Shown piece after piece: positions 11,348 to 20,814 of a stretch of 64,000 nucleotides of DNA. Position 1 is the stretch's first letter; the number at the start of each line of letters is the position of its first letter. The DNA lies in NCBI GenBank assembly GCA_033398695.1, contig JAWKAU010000207.1, positions 1 through 64,000 on the forward strand, written 5' to 3'. Made by a program: the position numbers and the translations under genes. Source of the DNA: Orobanche coerulescens. Taxonomy: Eukaryota; Streptophyta; Magnoliopsida; Lamiales; Orobanchaceae. The notes beneath the pieces were generated by a model. That model made no database searches and had not been told where the DNA came from. It worked only from the letters and a program-made list of their open reading frames with translations.

Positions 11348-11466
11348 AAACACACCCCGTATTTTATAGTAGTTGTACTGTATGTTTTACAATTAATTTT
11401 ATATTATTATGACTATTTTACCTGTAAAGCATGCAGTACAATCCATGTAAAGTACGTGGTGTGTTT
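11348..11466. mobile_element. Hairpin MITE or small-RNA-like inverted repeat
   Basis: Two 43-nt arms (11348-11390 and 11424-11466) are complementary at about 34-35 positions across a 33-nt loop. Most mismatches are C/T differences that would pair as G-U in RNA. It lies just outside the hAT MITE. Superfamily and TSD could not be determined. Confidence 0.6.
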
Positions 11467-13530
11467 GTTGATTTTTTTTCTAATTGACGTGGAGGGTGCC
11501 CATTTCTGATTATGGGTGTTGATAATTTAAATCTAAATACCTCGACAGGATCCGACGAGTTTTAGAGATGATTGTGGATGCCTCGATAGGGTTCGAGACT
11601 CTAGTGGGGCCTCGAGATGATTGATGGGTACTTTTTATGTGTCGTTCTACGTTTTAAGAAAGAGTGCGTTTGGGTGTTTGAGAATGCATGCGACATTCAA
11701 GTGAATGATCATTTTGGGGTCGTAGACCCGTATGATCGGAAATTGTGTTTCCTTTATTTGGTTGAAATAATAACATTTTGAGTAAAATTGGTAAAAATTA
11801 GTGTATGAACTCTATGTATGGATGGCAAAATATAATCTTTTGTTTGGTGTATCGTTAGATAATATTTGATTCAAAGTGCAAAATTTTGAGTGAAATCCGT
11901 GTATTTTACAAGAAAGATTGGATGGGATAAATATGTAAGTTATGGAAGTATTGATGGTGAGTGTGTGGTTTAGATTAAAAGATAAAAAATATTGATCGTA
12001 AGTTTGTGGTAAAAATTAAAAAGTAAAAAGTAATTGTTTAATGTATTTAATAAATATTGCATTTCTAAATAATATTTTTTTTATCAAATATTATACTTCA
12101 CGCCGAAGGGAAGGAGTAATGGATATGACATGACATAAGCCAAAAGCTGCAACACAATCTTAGAAAGTCATCGAAGCCCATACATCCACATTTAGATTGC
12201 GTTATAAGATTACAAGATAGATAATTCTTTTCGATTGGTTATTTTCTCTATTTGTTTTTCGTACTCCTTTTTCTTTCTTATGATATCTCTTGTTTATAGT
12301 CAAAGGGAGGTTACTAGGAAAGACAAAAATATTTTTGGAGCCTACAACAAGACAAAAGGCCCCATTAGATTATCAATTTTGCTACACACAAGAATCTTGC
12401 AAGGAGACGGCAAAGATCTGCTATGACTCACTTGTATTTAATAGATATTATATAAAGATCTGTTATGACCCATTTATATTGATCGTCTTCGTATATTATA
12501 ATATCAACTACTTTATTATTTTTTTTATTAAATTAGCTTACTGAACACTAGCAAAAATTGATGAAATATTATAATAATTGTGAAAAAAGAGAGCAGAAAT
12601 AGAACAAACTTAATGAATAATATTATACCAACAATCATTCAATTTTTTTGATTGAACAGTTAATATTTTTGTTATTAATTTATTGAATGAACAATAAAAA
12701 GGTTAACAACAATTTTATTCTTTTAACAATAATAAAAATATGTTAGGAGAAAAGAGGGTGGAATTGAAAAAGGAGAGAAAAGGAGATTCTCATTTTTTTT
12801 TAATCATAACAATATATATTAGATACAAGTGGGCCATAACAGATCCGTGCAGTCTACTTGCAAGATCTTTGTGGGTAACAAAATTGTTAGATTATATGTC
12901 TAGGATATCAATTTCTTGTATCCGACAAATCAATCCCGAATGCGTAAATTTTCATGCCAATTCGATGGTCAGTAAGTATTACCATACGACATTGTCGTAG
13001 AATGAATTTAAGAACTACTCTCTCTGTGTCCAGGATCGGTTCTCAGATTTGTAGGCTCGTCGGCTCGGTATAAAAAAAAATCGTTTCTTTATATTTATTT
13101 CAATATGGTAATTATTTATTTTATATGCAACTCTTATAATATTTATTTAATATACTATAGTTTTCAACAACCAACAATTTATATATAAATAAAAATTTTT
13201 TGAAGTCATAAATTAAGAAATACAAAAGCTCAAACAAGAAGATAACAAATAAAAGAAAAATGACTCCAATCATATTATAACCACCATTTGTTGGACTGTA
13301 ATAAGTATGAAAAAATTCACTTGTCATAGTAGCATATAAAAGTAGGACATTCAGTCATCAACTATACAATAAAAGAGGATTTAAGCTCTGTTCTTTTGGG
13401 CTTAATTTAAGCACAGTTCAATTCAGTTAAGTCCAATCCAGTTTCGCAAACTTGATTGATTCGATTCAAGATTCACTTGGTATAGTTCAAGATAGTCTGT
13501 ACAATCCAATCAGATTTCGATTCAATTTTG
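11467..13530. other. AT-rich intergenic DNA, no supported gene
   Basis: Open frames here are short and AT-rich, without recognisable domains. Isolated Stowaway-like end motifs occur (gaagggaaggagtaa near 12105, tactctctctgtgtcc near 13015), but they cannot be paired into an element. Confidence 0.4.
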
Positions 13531-13539
13531 GAATCAATA

Positions 13540-13975
13540 TTATTAATTATCATTATTATTATTATTAACAGTATTATATATAAGAATTATCATAATTGTT
13601 TATTTTTTTATTATTGTATTGTTGTAATATAAATAATAATAATAATTATTGTTTTATATATTATTTTTAATATGATTAGTTACTAGGAGTATTATTTATA
13701 TTGATTAATAATATCAATAATATAATATATAATTAATATTATTATTATTGTTGTTGTTTTTGTTGTAATATAAATAATTATTATTGTTCTATATATATTA
13801 TCTAATTATTATTAGTTATTATTATTATTATTATTAATATCAATATTATCAATAGTATTATATATAATTTTTAGTATGATTAACAACTTTATTATTGTTA
13901 TTATTATTGATATGAATATTATCAATAGTATTATATATAATTTGTGGTATTATGAATAATTTTATTATTATTATT
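13540..13975. repeat. ATT/TTA-rich imperfect tandem repeat
   Basis: Runs of attatt alternate with a repeated phrase, atcaatagtattatatataa, at about 13849 and 13921. This suggests degenerate tandem units of roughly 70-75 bp. Confidence 0.5.
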
Positions 13976-14464
13976 GGCCCCATTTGATAAATAGTTTTTT
14001 GAGCCAAAATTAGAGGTTTGAAACAAATTAGAAGTTTGGCTTTAAAAACTTCTTTTGATGTTTGGTTGATAGCTTTTTTATTTAGATGATTGGGCTCAAT
14101 TTTTTAATTTTCAAAAACTCATTGTAGGAGCTTTTTCAAATTAACTTATTCAATAAATGAGTTGAGAAAACATATTTATCCCTACATGTTTATAAAATTA
14201 TAATATTTTCCTTAACCATAAATCTCAAAACAAAACTTTGACTAATAAACTAATATAACACGAATATGATGAAATTGTTTGTATACATTTCCATCTCAAT
14301 TTTATAGTAAATTTTATAGAGTTGTACTATGTACATTATTCAATATTTTATTATTACTACATAAAAAATTGGATACCATTAACTATGGCGGTAAGAAGGT
14401 GTAACCGTTAACTGTGGCGATTTGTGTGGGAGATTTACACACACTCAGAGTGTAATCATTAACT
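13976..14464. other. AT-rich DNA and possible LINE 5' leader
   Basis: The part from about 14370 repeats the phrase ttaactatggcg or ttaactgtggcg three times, the last overlapping the LINE ORF1 start at 14465. It may be LINE 5' UTR. The left portion begins with ggccccatttgataaatag, a possible MITE end with no partner found. Confidence 0.3.
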
Positions 14465-14529
14465 ATGGCGAAACGCCGTGTCGGCCGTCCGAAGAAGGCG
14501 GCGACGCCGCAAATACCATTAGTACACAC
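14465..14529 (+). pseudogene. LINE ORF1, N-terminal piece (split by element D')
   Basis: Opens MAKRRVGRPKKAATPQIPLV, a basic GRP-containing start like those of plant L1 ORF1 proteins. The frame runs straight into the D' target site. If D' and one TSD copy are removed, it continues in frame at 25832 for about 49 more codons to a stop at 25979. ORF1 would encode an RNA-binding chaperone of the LINE ribonucleoprotein. The join across the insertion is a direct sequence observation; the family call rests on the downstream DUF4283-like region. Confidence 0.7.
14525..14529. repeat. Target-site duplication of element D', left copy
   Basis: cacac, repeated at 25827-25831 directly after the right LTR. 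It is low in complexity, but the LINE reading frame joins correctly across it. Confidence 0.75.
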
Positions 14530-15771
14530 TGTTGGTAATTTATCTGTTTTACAAACTTGCTGGTCGAAAAATAAAATACAACTGGAAAAAACAAATTACA
14601 ACTCGAAACTCAGAAACTACAGGACTCAGCGAAGAAGAAAAGTACAAAACTCGAAACAGAATTGAAAATACAAGAAAAATAATAAAAAAACCGTAAATGA
14701 AGTCGAGTCGAGGAGGCCTCTTCCCGCAAGACAAATATTGCCCCGGTAGTGCTCTTCGGTTTAGCAATTTGTCTCCAAAGGTAAAACGACTTTCGTCTCG
14801 ACGGATGTAGCACCACAATTCCAGCGAGCTCCGGCGAACAAGAACGAGTCGAGAACTGAACTGACTATGAGATGCAGGTATGCAGAATATATTTTCTGTG
14901 TTTTTCTGTGTGTCAGATGCAAATGAGATGCATGCCTATTTATAGGCCATCTCACCTGCAGGGGAGTTAATACAGCCACTAATGGCTATCATAATGCAGT
15001 CATTTATGCTGCATTATGGGCAGGAGTTACGTTTTTCAAACAAATGGCAGGGGTTACGAAATTCAAACCTGCCATTAACTCCTCCCCATAACACCTGGGA
15101 GGTTACTTCCGGGTTAGACTGAATTTGAACAGTCAGGACGCACCTGGACTGTATTCAGCTTCTTAACCATCGGACGGATGTACCTGGACATCCTTATGTG
15201 CACATACGAGCCCAACTACGTTGTTGAGCTTGTCCAAAAAATTCTTTAAGCTAGCCCAAGGCCTAGCTCACGGCCAAGCCCAAAGACCAGCCCAAAGACC
15301 AATTGCCAAGATCCGAGATCCAAGTCCAAGGCCAAGGCCAAGGCCAAGGCCAAGGCCAAGGCCAAGGCCAAGGCCAAGGTCCAAGGTCCAAGGTCCAAGG
15401 TCCACGGTCCACGGCACGCCGCACGCGGCTCGCGGCTCGCGGCCGCGGCCGCGGCCGAGGCGAGGCGGGCGGGCGGCGGCGGCGCGCGCGTGTGTGCGCG
15501 TGTGGGCTTTAAGCCCATACACATGTGCCATTAATTATTACATGCATAAAGGTAACTCCTTATATACTAGAATAATGATGGTTCATTATTCAATGTGGGA
15601 TTCTATCCCTTATTAATTCACAATTAAGTGAAACTTTAATTCACTATTTCTCACTCACCGGGAATCGGTTTAGAGAAAGTGAATATACCACGATCATCTA
15701 CTCGGAACGTAGATCGATCCTATGATATTTAATTTTAAAAAATAAAATTAAAATCATTAACGATTCCAACA
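14530..15771 (-). repeat. Element D' 3' LTR
   Basis: In element orientation it starts TGTTGGAATCG at 15771 and ends CCAACA at 14530. A TATA box lies in cctatttatagg (14935-14946). U3 holds a hexanucleotide array (ccaagg)n at about 15325-15405 followed by a GC-rich ggccgcggcc segment. The array makes long open frames on both strands (15221-15616) that are low-complexity artefacts. Confidence 0.9.
15325..15405. repeat. (CCAAGG)n hexanucleotide array
   Basis: Tandem ccaagg units with ccaaggt variants. The corresponding arrays in the other LTRs (about 25400-25480, 50130-50180, 56108-56160) differ in length and unit (aagatc/ccaagg), so this is a length-unstable LTR segment. Confidence 0.85.
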
Positions 15772-16313
15772 ATCCCCCACATGAGTGAAAATAGCCCAAA
15801 TGCAATATGCAGACTCAAGCTCAGTCCTCAAGAGGCGTTAAAGTATAAGGATAGGTAGTTCGTGACTTTGAACCTTCCATAGTTAACATCATCGGGTACA
15901 CAGGCGGATTAGTGGCTTGATGCTTTGAACTATTCCCCCATGGCGTGCACCGAGACAATGGTGCTAACACTTAAACACCTCAACCTCATCCGTTCTCACG
16001 TTTTGTGTCCTTTGCGGGCCTTGGACACCCCTTTGGATTCATAAGTGTATTTCATGAAGCGGCCCCCACTTCTCACTTATATAGGTGATTCTTTACCGAG
16101 TATCTTGCCATACTCAACCTCCTTGAGGTCTTTAGGAATCATTAAAAGTCATAGACTTAACCTCACCACTAGGCAAGCTTTCAACACTCAATTGCTCTAT
16201 AGGGAATAAACTTAGATGAGTGTTTCACACGAACTCTCATAGCTTATTTCTCCCATTGAACCAAGTTCTTGGGATCTCCAGTCATCTTGGTTGGGTTACC
16301 ACTATGATAATTC
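15772..16313 (-). other. D' 3' untranslated region and polypurine tract
   Basis: The minus strand reads gtgggggatt just outside the 3' LTR (about 15772-15781), a polypurine tract. The rest, up to the pol stop at 16314, is non-coding and is conserved in element D (50528-51068). Confidence 0.7.
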
Positions 16314-17396
16314 TCAATTTGTGGATTTTAAACCCATTCCCTCTAGCAATTTATTCATTTGATCACGGTTTAACCCTTTGGTTAGCGGATCCGCTAGATT
16401 ATCCATTGACCTCACATAGTCAATAGAAATAACCCCATTTTTGATCAAATGTCTCACGGTATTATGGCGTCGACGAATATGTCGAGACTTTCCATTATAC
16501 ACGTTACTTCTTGCCCTACCTATAGCAGCTTGGCTATCGCAGTGTATCATCACCGCTGGTACTGGTTTTGACCAACATGGAATATCTTCTAGAAAGTTTC
16601 TGAGCCATTCGGCTTCTTCACCAGCTTTGTCCAAAGCTATGAATTCCGATTCCATGGTGGATCGGGCTATACACGTTTGTTTCGCGGACTTCCACGAGAC
16701 AGTTCCACCCCCAATGGTAAACACGTAACCACTTGTAGAAAATGAACTTTTCGTATCGGATATCCAATTCGCATCACAGTACCCTTCAAGTACCGGGGGG
16801 TATCTCGAATAGTGTAGCCCAAGGTTTTGAGTATGCTTTAAGTACCTCAAAACTCTAACGAGAGCTTTCCAATGCTCTTTGCTTGGATTGCTCGTGTAAT
16901 GACTTAATTTGTTCACAGCGCAAGCTAAATCGGGTCGAGTGCAATTTGTAAGATACATTAAACACCCGATGACTCGTGCATATTCTTCTTGTGCAATGGG
17001 CTCCCCTCGATTTTTGCTCAAGTGATCATTTAAATCTATAGGGGTCTTAGCCGGCAAGCTATCAAAAGCATTAAACTTCTTGAGAACTTTCTCGGCATAG
17101 TGAGATTGTGTTAAGATGATTCCATCTGATTTTCTCAAAATTTTCATTCCAAGAATCACATCGGCTAGCCCCATGTCTTTCATGTCAAAATTTCTTTTTA
17201 ACATGTTCTTAGTATCGATAATCACTTGTATATTGTTACCCATGATTAACATGTCATCTATATAAAGACACACAATAACATAACCGTTATTAGTGTTCTT
17301 AATATAAACACATTTATCACACTCGTTTATTTTAAAACCATTTGATAACATTACATTATCAAATTTCAAGTGCCACTGTAGTGGAGCTTGTTTCAA
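16314..17396 (-). pseudogene. pol: D' pol: reverse transcriptase C-terminal part plus RNase H
   Basis: A 360-residue open stretch encoding the end of the copia reverse transcriptase and RNase H, which copy element RNA into DNA in virus-like particles. Residues 1-8 (MKQAPLQW) match the conserved region before the catalytic motif. YIDD, the copia form of the active-site YxDD, is at 45-48. RNase H motifs follow: YCDANW near 208, [17 protein letters not shown], and the C-terminal [14 protein letters not shown] and [10 protein letters not shown]. The stop fits the usual copia pol end. It is part of a larger gene: the upstream half of RT lies in other frames, so the protein is not made as a unit from this copy. 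Confidence 0.9.
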
Positions 17397-17399
17397 TCC

Positions 17400-18388
17400 A
17401 TATAGAGACTTAACCAGTTTGCAAACCTTTTTCTCTTGTCCAGTACTACAAACCCTTCAAAGTTGTTCCATATAGATCTCTTCATCCAGATCACCATTCG
17501 AAAAGCAGTCTTAACATCCATTTGATGAATCTCAAGATCGTGCAAAGCAAAGAATCGCGAGAAGCACTCGAATAGATGTAATTCTCACATGGTGAATAGG
17601 TATCGAAAAAATCGTACCCTTCCTTCTGTTTGAAACCTTTGACTACTAAACGATCTTTATACTTGTCAATTGATCCATCAGCATTGTAGTTTCTTTTAAG
17701 TATCAATTAGCATCCTCAGGGCTTACAAACTTCATGTAAATCAACCAAAACCCAAGTTTGGTTTTGTAAAATTGAGTCAATTTCACTCTGAATGACTTCT
17801 TTCCGAGCAACACGTTGGTCTGGCATAAGCTACTTTAATCGTCGTTTGTTCTTCATCCATCATGAATGCTATGTATTCAGGTCCAACTGTCTTTGGTGTA
17901 CTAACCCTACTAGCAAGTCTCGGTTCTACATCTTCCAGATTAGATCTCGATCGCTTACGTGACTTTGGATTTACATCCACGGGTTTTGAACTTGTTCCTT
18001 CATCTTCAACTCTATTGCTAGAATTGTTCTCAACTTTATCATTATCCTTACAAGGATAGATGTTTTCAAAGAATACAAAGATTCCTTGATTCAATTGTTG
18101 TTCCCACAGTCATTTCAGGAACTTCTGACTTGTGGATAACGAACCGATAGGCACTACTGTTTAGTGCATACCCAATAAAGATACAATCGACCGTCTTAGG
18201 TCTGATTTTAACTTGTTTAGGTAGAGGTACCTCAACCTTAGCCAAACACCCCCACACTTTGAGATATTTGTATGAAGGTTTTCTACCTTTCCACAACTCA
18301 TAAGGGGTAATATCCTTACCTTTGCGTGGAATCTTGTTCAATATGTAGTTGGGTCAGACAGACTTCCCCACATGTTCCTGGGCAACCC
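17400..18388 (-). pseudogene. pol: D' pol: integrase C-terminus to reverse transcriptase N-terminus, fragmented
   Basis: Three overlapping-frame pieces. 18341-18066 encodes the integrase C-terminal region (ITPYELWKGRKPSYKYLKVW, VDCIFIGY). 18094-17783 encodes the linker (RSRSNLEDVEP). 17706-17491 encodes the RT start (KDRLVVKGFKQKEGYDFFDT). Element D holds the same region as one open frame of 366 residues, so at least three frameshifts or stops are specific to this copy. The MDVKTAFLNG-type catalytic segment is damaged here (IKWMLRLLFEW). Confidence 0.85.
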
Positions 18389-18907
18389 TTAACTAATCAA
18401 TAAGGCATTCATCATATCTTTAAGGGTTCGATTCTTACGTTCAGCAACGCCATTAGATTGTGGTGCATATGGAGCTGTTGTTTGATGAATTATACCACTT
18501 TCGTTGCATAATTCCTCAAACGGGGCTACATATTTGCCACCTCTATCGCTTCGAACCATCTTAATACGACAGCCTAATTGATTCTCGGATTCATTCTTGA
18601 AGTTCTTAAAAGCTTCAATAGCCTCATCTTTACTTCTCAAAAGATAAAGATAACAATATCTTGTGCAATCATCTATAAAAGTGATAAAGTACTTCTTACC
18701 ACCTCTAGTTTGCACAAACTTTAAATCACACACATCTGTGTGAATTAATTCAAGGGGTTGTGTGTTTCGTTTTACCGAATGAAATGGAAGTTTCGTCATT
18801 TTTGCTTCAACACAAATTTCACATTTGTTTTGAGTATTGACTTCATTTAATTTTAGTAAATCTAAGTTTACTAATCTTTTTATAGCATTTAGATTCACAT
18901 GACCCAA
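18389..18907 (-). pseudogene. pol: D' pol: GAG-pre-integrase and integrase core
   Basis: A 172-residue open stretch. The zinc-binding N-terminus survives as GHVN...CEICVEAK. The core catalytic triad is visible as HTDVCD, RSDRGG and NGVAERKN, corresponding to the D, D and E of retroviral integrases. Integrase inserts the cDNA into host chromatin. The frame breaks at the N-terminal side (18909) and stops after MMNALLIS. The same region in D is also broken, but at different points. Confidence 0.88.
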
Positions 18908-18908
18908 T

Positions 18909-19294
18909 CTACAATGCCATAAATCGTAACACTACCAAGTAAGAGGAAGCAGTAGCATTTTCATTAGCATTACTGGACTTGGTTACATGGCGTTTAGCCA
19001 AAGCATTAAGTTTAAAGAGTCCCTCCGTGAGGTAACCCTTACCAAGAAACCTATCAAACTTTTTTATGATAATTCTATCCGACTCAAACACTAGTTTAAA
19101 CCCCTTTTTCACTAGTATAGAGCCTGAGATCAGATTCTTCCTCATATCCGGAACATGAAGCACATTCTTCAAGGTGAGTGTCTTTCCGGACGTAAGTTTG
19201 AGGTCCACTTCTCCAACTCCGATAATTTCAGATGAAGCTGGATTTCCCATGTTGAGCTTCCTCCCCTCAACAGCTTGATAGTTCTTAAACTGGC
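18909..19294 (-). pseudogene. pol: D' protease C-terminus and pre-integrase linker
   Basis: Continues the protease sequence interrupted by element [17 protein letters not shown], then [16 protein letters not shown] and [11 protein letters not shown]. Element D has the same sequence uninterrupted, which confirms that the break is the E insertion. The frame ends in [12 protein letters not shown] where D reads [13 protein letters not shown], so a few bases are lost around 18930. Confidence 0.85.
19290..19294. repeat. Target-site duplication of element E, left copy
   Basis: ctggc, repeated at 23435-23439. The undisturbed target is seen in element D near 54010. Confidence 0.92.
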
Positions 19295-20332
19295 TGTTGG
19301 GTACAGGGTCGGATATTTGCGCCGTGTGCGGAAGCGTAAGTAAAAGGTGCGGAAAATAAAGGACACGAGGATATATAGAGGTTCGGCTATAATCGAGCCT
19401 ACATCCTCTCTCGGTATCTTTTTCTATAGGATCAAGATAAAAACCTCTATGCCTCTCTTCTATCGGTCGAGGTATAACCATTACAATCACGTCTTCTATT
19501 GGTCCGTGATAAACCACTCGTACTTGTCTTTGCGTCGGTCCAAGTTAAACCGTTTTCCTTTTCTATCGGACAAGGAATCAACCGCTCTAGCTTTCTATGG
19601 GTACTAGATAAACCTCACTTAGATATCGATTGCGATTCTAATAATGCCGGATCCTTGATCCTAATAACACCGAATCCAATCGTATCTTTTCTTTTACCAC
19701 TCGTGTATGTTTTCGTGAATTTTCACTCAAACACTTACAATTAAGCTCAATATCAACAACAAGAATGTGTATAATAATATCACAAGTATAGGCAATTTGC
19801 TCAAGGTTGTTGTACTCAAACAATACAATAGGGATGGTATTTATAGGCTCAATCTTCAAACTAGCCGTTAGCTGCCAGACTGCTCATTACGTACGTTATA
19901 TGCTCTCCATTACGTACGTAAGCCTCATTACGTACGTTAACCATGGCTGGTTACGTACGTTAGCATCTTCACAAATCACCGATGAGTTTCATCATTTGAG
20001 TTACGACGTTAGCCTTTCCTTTGTTACGACGTTAACATTACGCCACTCATGACGCCATATATCCGCTGTATGCTTTGCTGACTTTGACTTCTCCAACGTT
20101 CACTTGTTTGAACTCCTTTACGTACGTTATCTCTCATCCATTACGTACGTTAAGCTGCTACCATTACGTACGTTAATGATCACATATTACGTACGTTAGC
20201 TTTGAGATTTTCCAGCTTTTTGTACTTCGATTCCTTCGATGCTTTGCTTCGTCTCTTTGTTGTTTTGTTTTGCTTATCAACATTAATCATCAAAACACTT
20301 TTAATTTATGTATGGAACAAAATGTTCCAACA
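19295..20332 (-). repeat. Element E 3' LTR
   Basis: Starts TGTTGGAACATT at 20332 and ends in CCCAACA at 19295 in element orientation. A TATA motif lies in tatttatagg (19838-19847). U3 (19848-20332) carries ten ttacgtacgtta-type palindromes, two of them shortened to ttacgacgtta. One unit of about 18 bp is extra relative to the other LTR. Confidence 0.92.
19887..20198 (-). promoter_or_regulatory. Phased TTACGTACGTTA palindrome array in U3 of element E
   Basis: Ten units start at 19887, 19910, 19928, 19951, 20001, 20024, 20118, 20141, 20164 and 20187; most neighbours are exactly 23 bp apart. Each unit contains two overlapping ACGT cores (bZIP-type sites) and a GTAC core (the SPL/copper-response core). 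Position just upstream of the TATA box suggests an enhancer. Function is inferred. Confidence 0.65.
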
Positions 20333-20346
20333 ATCTCCCCCTTTTT
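20333..20346 (-). other. Polypurine tract of element E
   Basis: The minus strand reads aaaaagggggagat directly before the 3' LTR. Confidence 0.85.
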
Positions 20347-20814
20347 GATGATTACAAAACAACACTTCGTCAATGGGATTTTCCTGCAAAAATACAAATA
20401 TATGTATATCTTTACAGACCAAAGTTTTCGACTTTGTCCGTTTCGTTAGAATCTTCTCCCATTACTTTTTCGACTCCTTCTTTACTTTTCTCCTTTTCTT
20501 TTCTCACTTTCATCAATTTTTCATCGTCTTTTCGACGTCTCCTCATTTTTCTTTTTCCGTCATTTTCGACTTCTCCTTTTCATTTTTCAACTCCTTCGTT
20601 TCTCCTCTTTTTAGGGTAAATCCCATTTTTCTTATTTTCCTCCTTTCTCTCCCCTTTTTGTTTTCATCAAAAGTGGATAAAATATCAATTGAAATAAATA
20701 ATACCAAAATATAAAATATGCATGATACAATTTATGAATAAATGCATAAAGGGTAAAAACTCCCCTAAAATATTATCTCCTTTAAAAAATACTCCCCCGA
20801 GTAAAATACAAAAA
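20347..20814. other. 3' untranslated region of element E, pyrimidine-rich
   Basis: A 468-bp stretch between the gag stop and the polypurine tract, dominated by ttc/ttt runs on the plus strand (purine-rich in the element RNA). Plus-strand open frames here are low-complexity and are not genes. Confidence 0.6.

Noticed and set aside
12235..13000. Short plus-strand frames suggesting membrane proteins
   Set aside because: AT-rich translation gives Phe/Ile/Tyr-rich peptides; no start context, family or conservation is visible.
13014..13030. Stowaway-like terminus tactctctctgtgtcc
   Set aside because: No partner inverted end or TA duplication could be paired with it; the same applies to similar motifs near 12105 and 27780.
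15221..15616. Open frames on both strands rich in Pro-Arg or Leu-Ala
   Set aside because: Translation of a hexanucleotide repeat and GC-rich LTR DNA; equivalent frames appear in every D-family LTR.
19887..20198. Regularly spaced repeats that superficially resemble a CRISPR array
   Set aside because: The unit is a 12-bp palindrome with 11-bp spacers inside a plant LTR U3, present in both LTRs. There are no cas genes and the genome is eukaryotic.
20308..20714. Phe/Ser-rich plus-strand frames
   Set aside because: Translation of a pyrimidine-rich tract antisense to the 3' region of element E.
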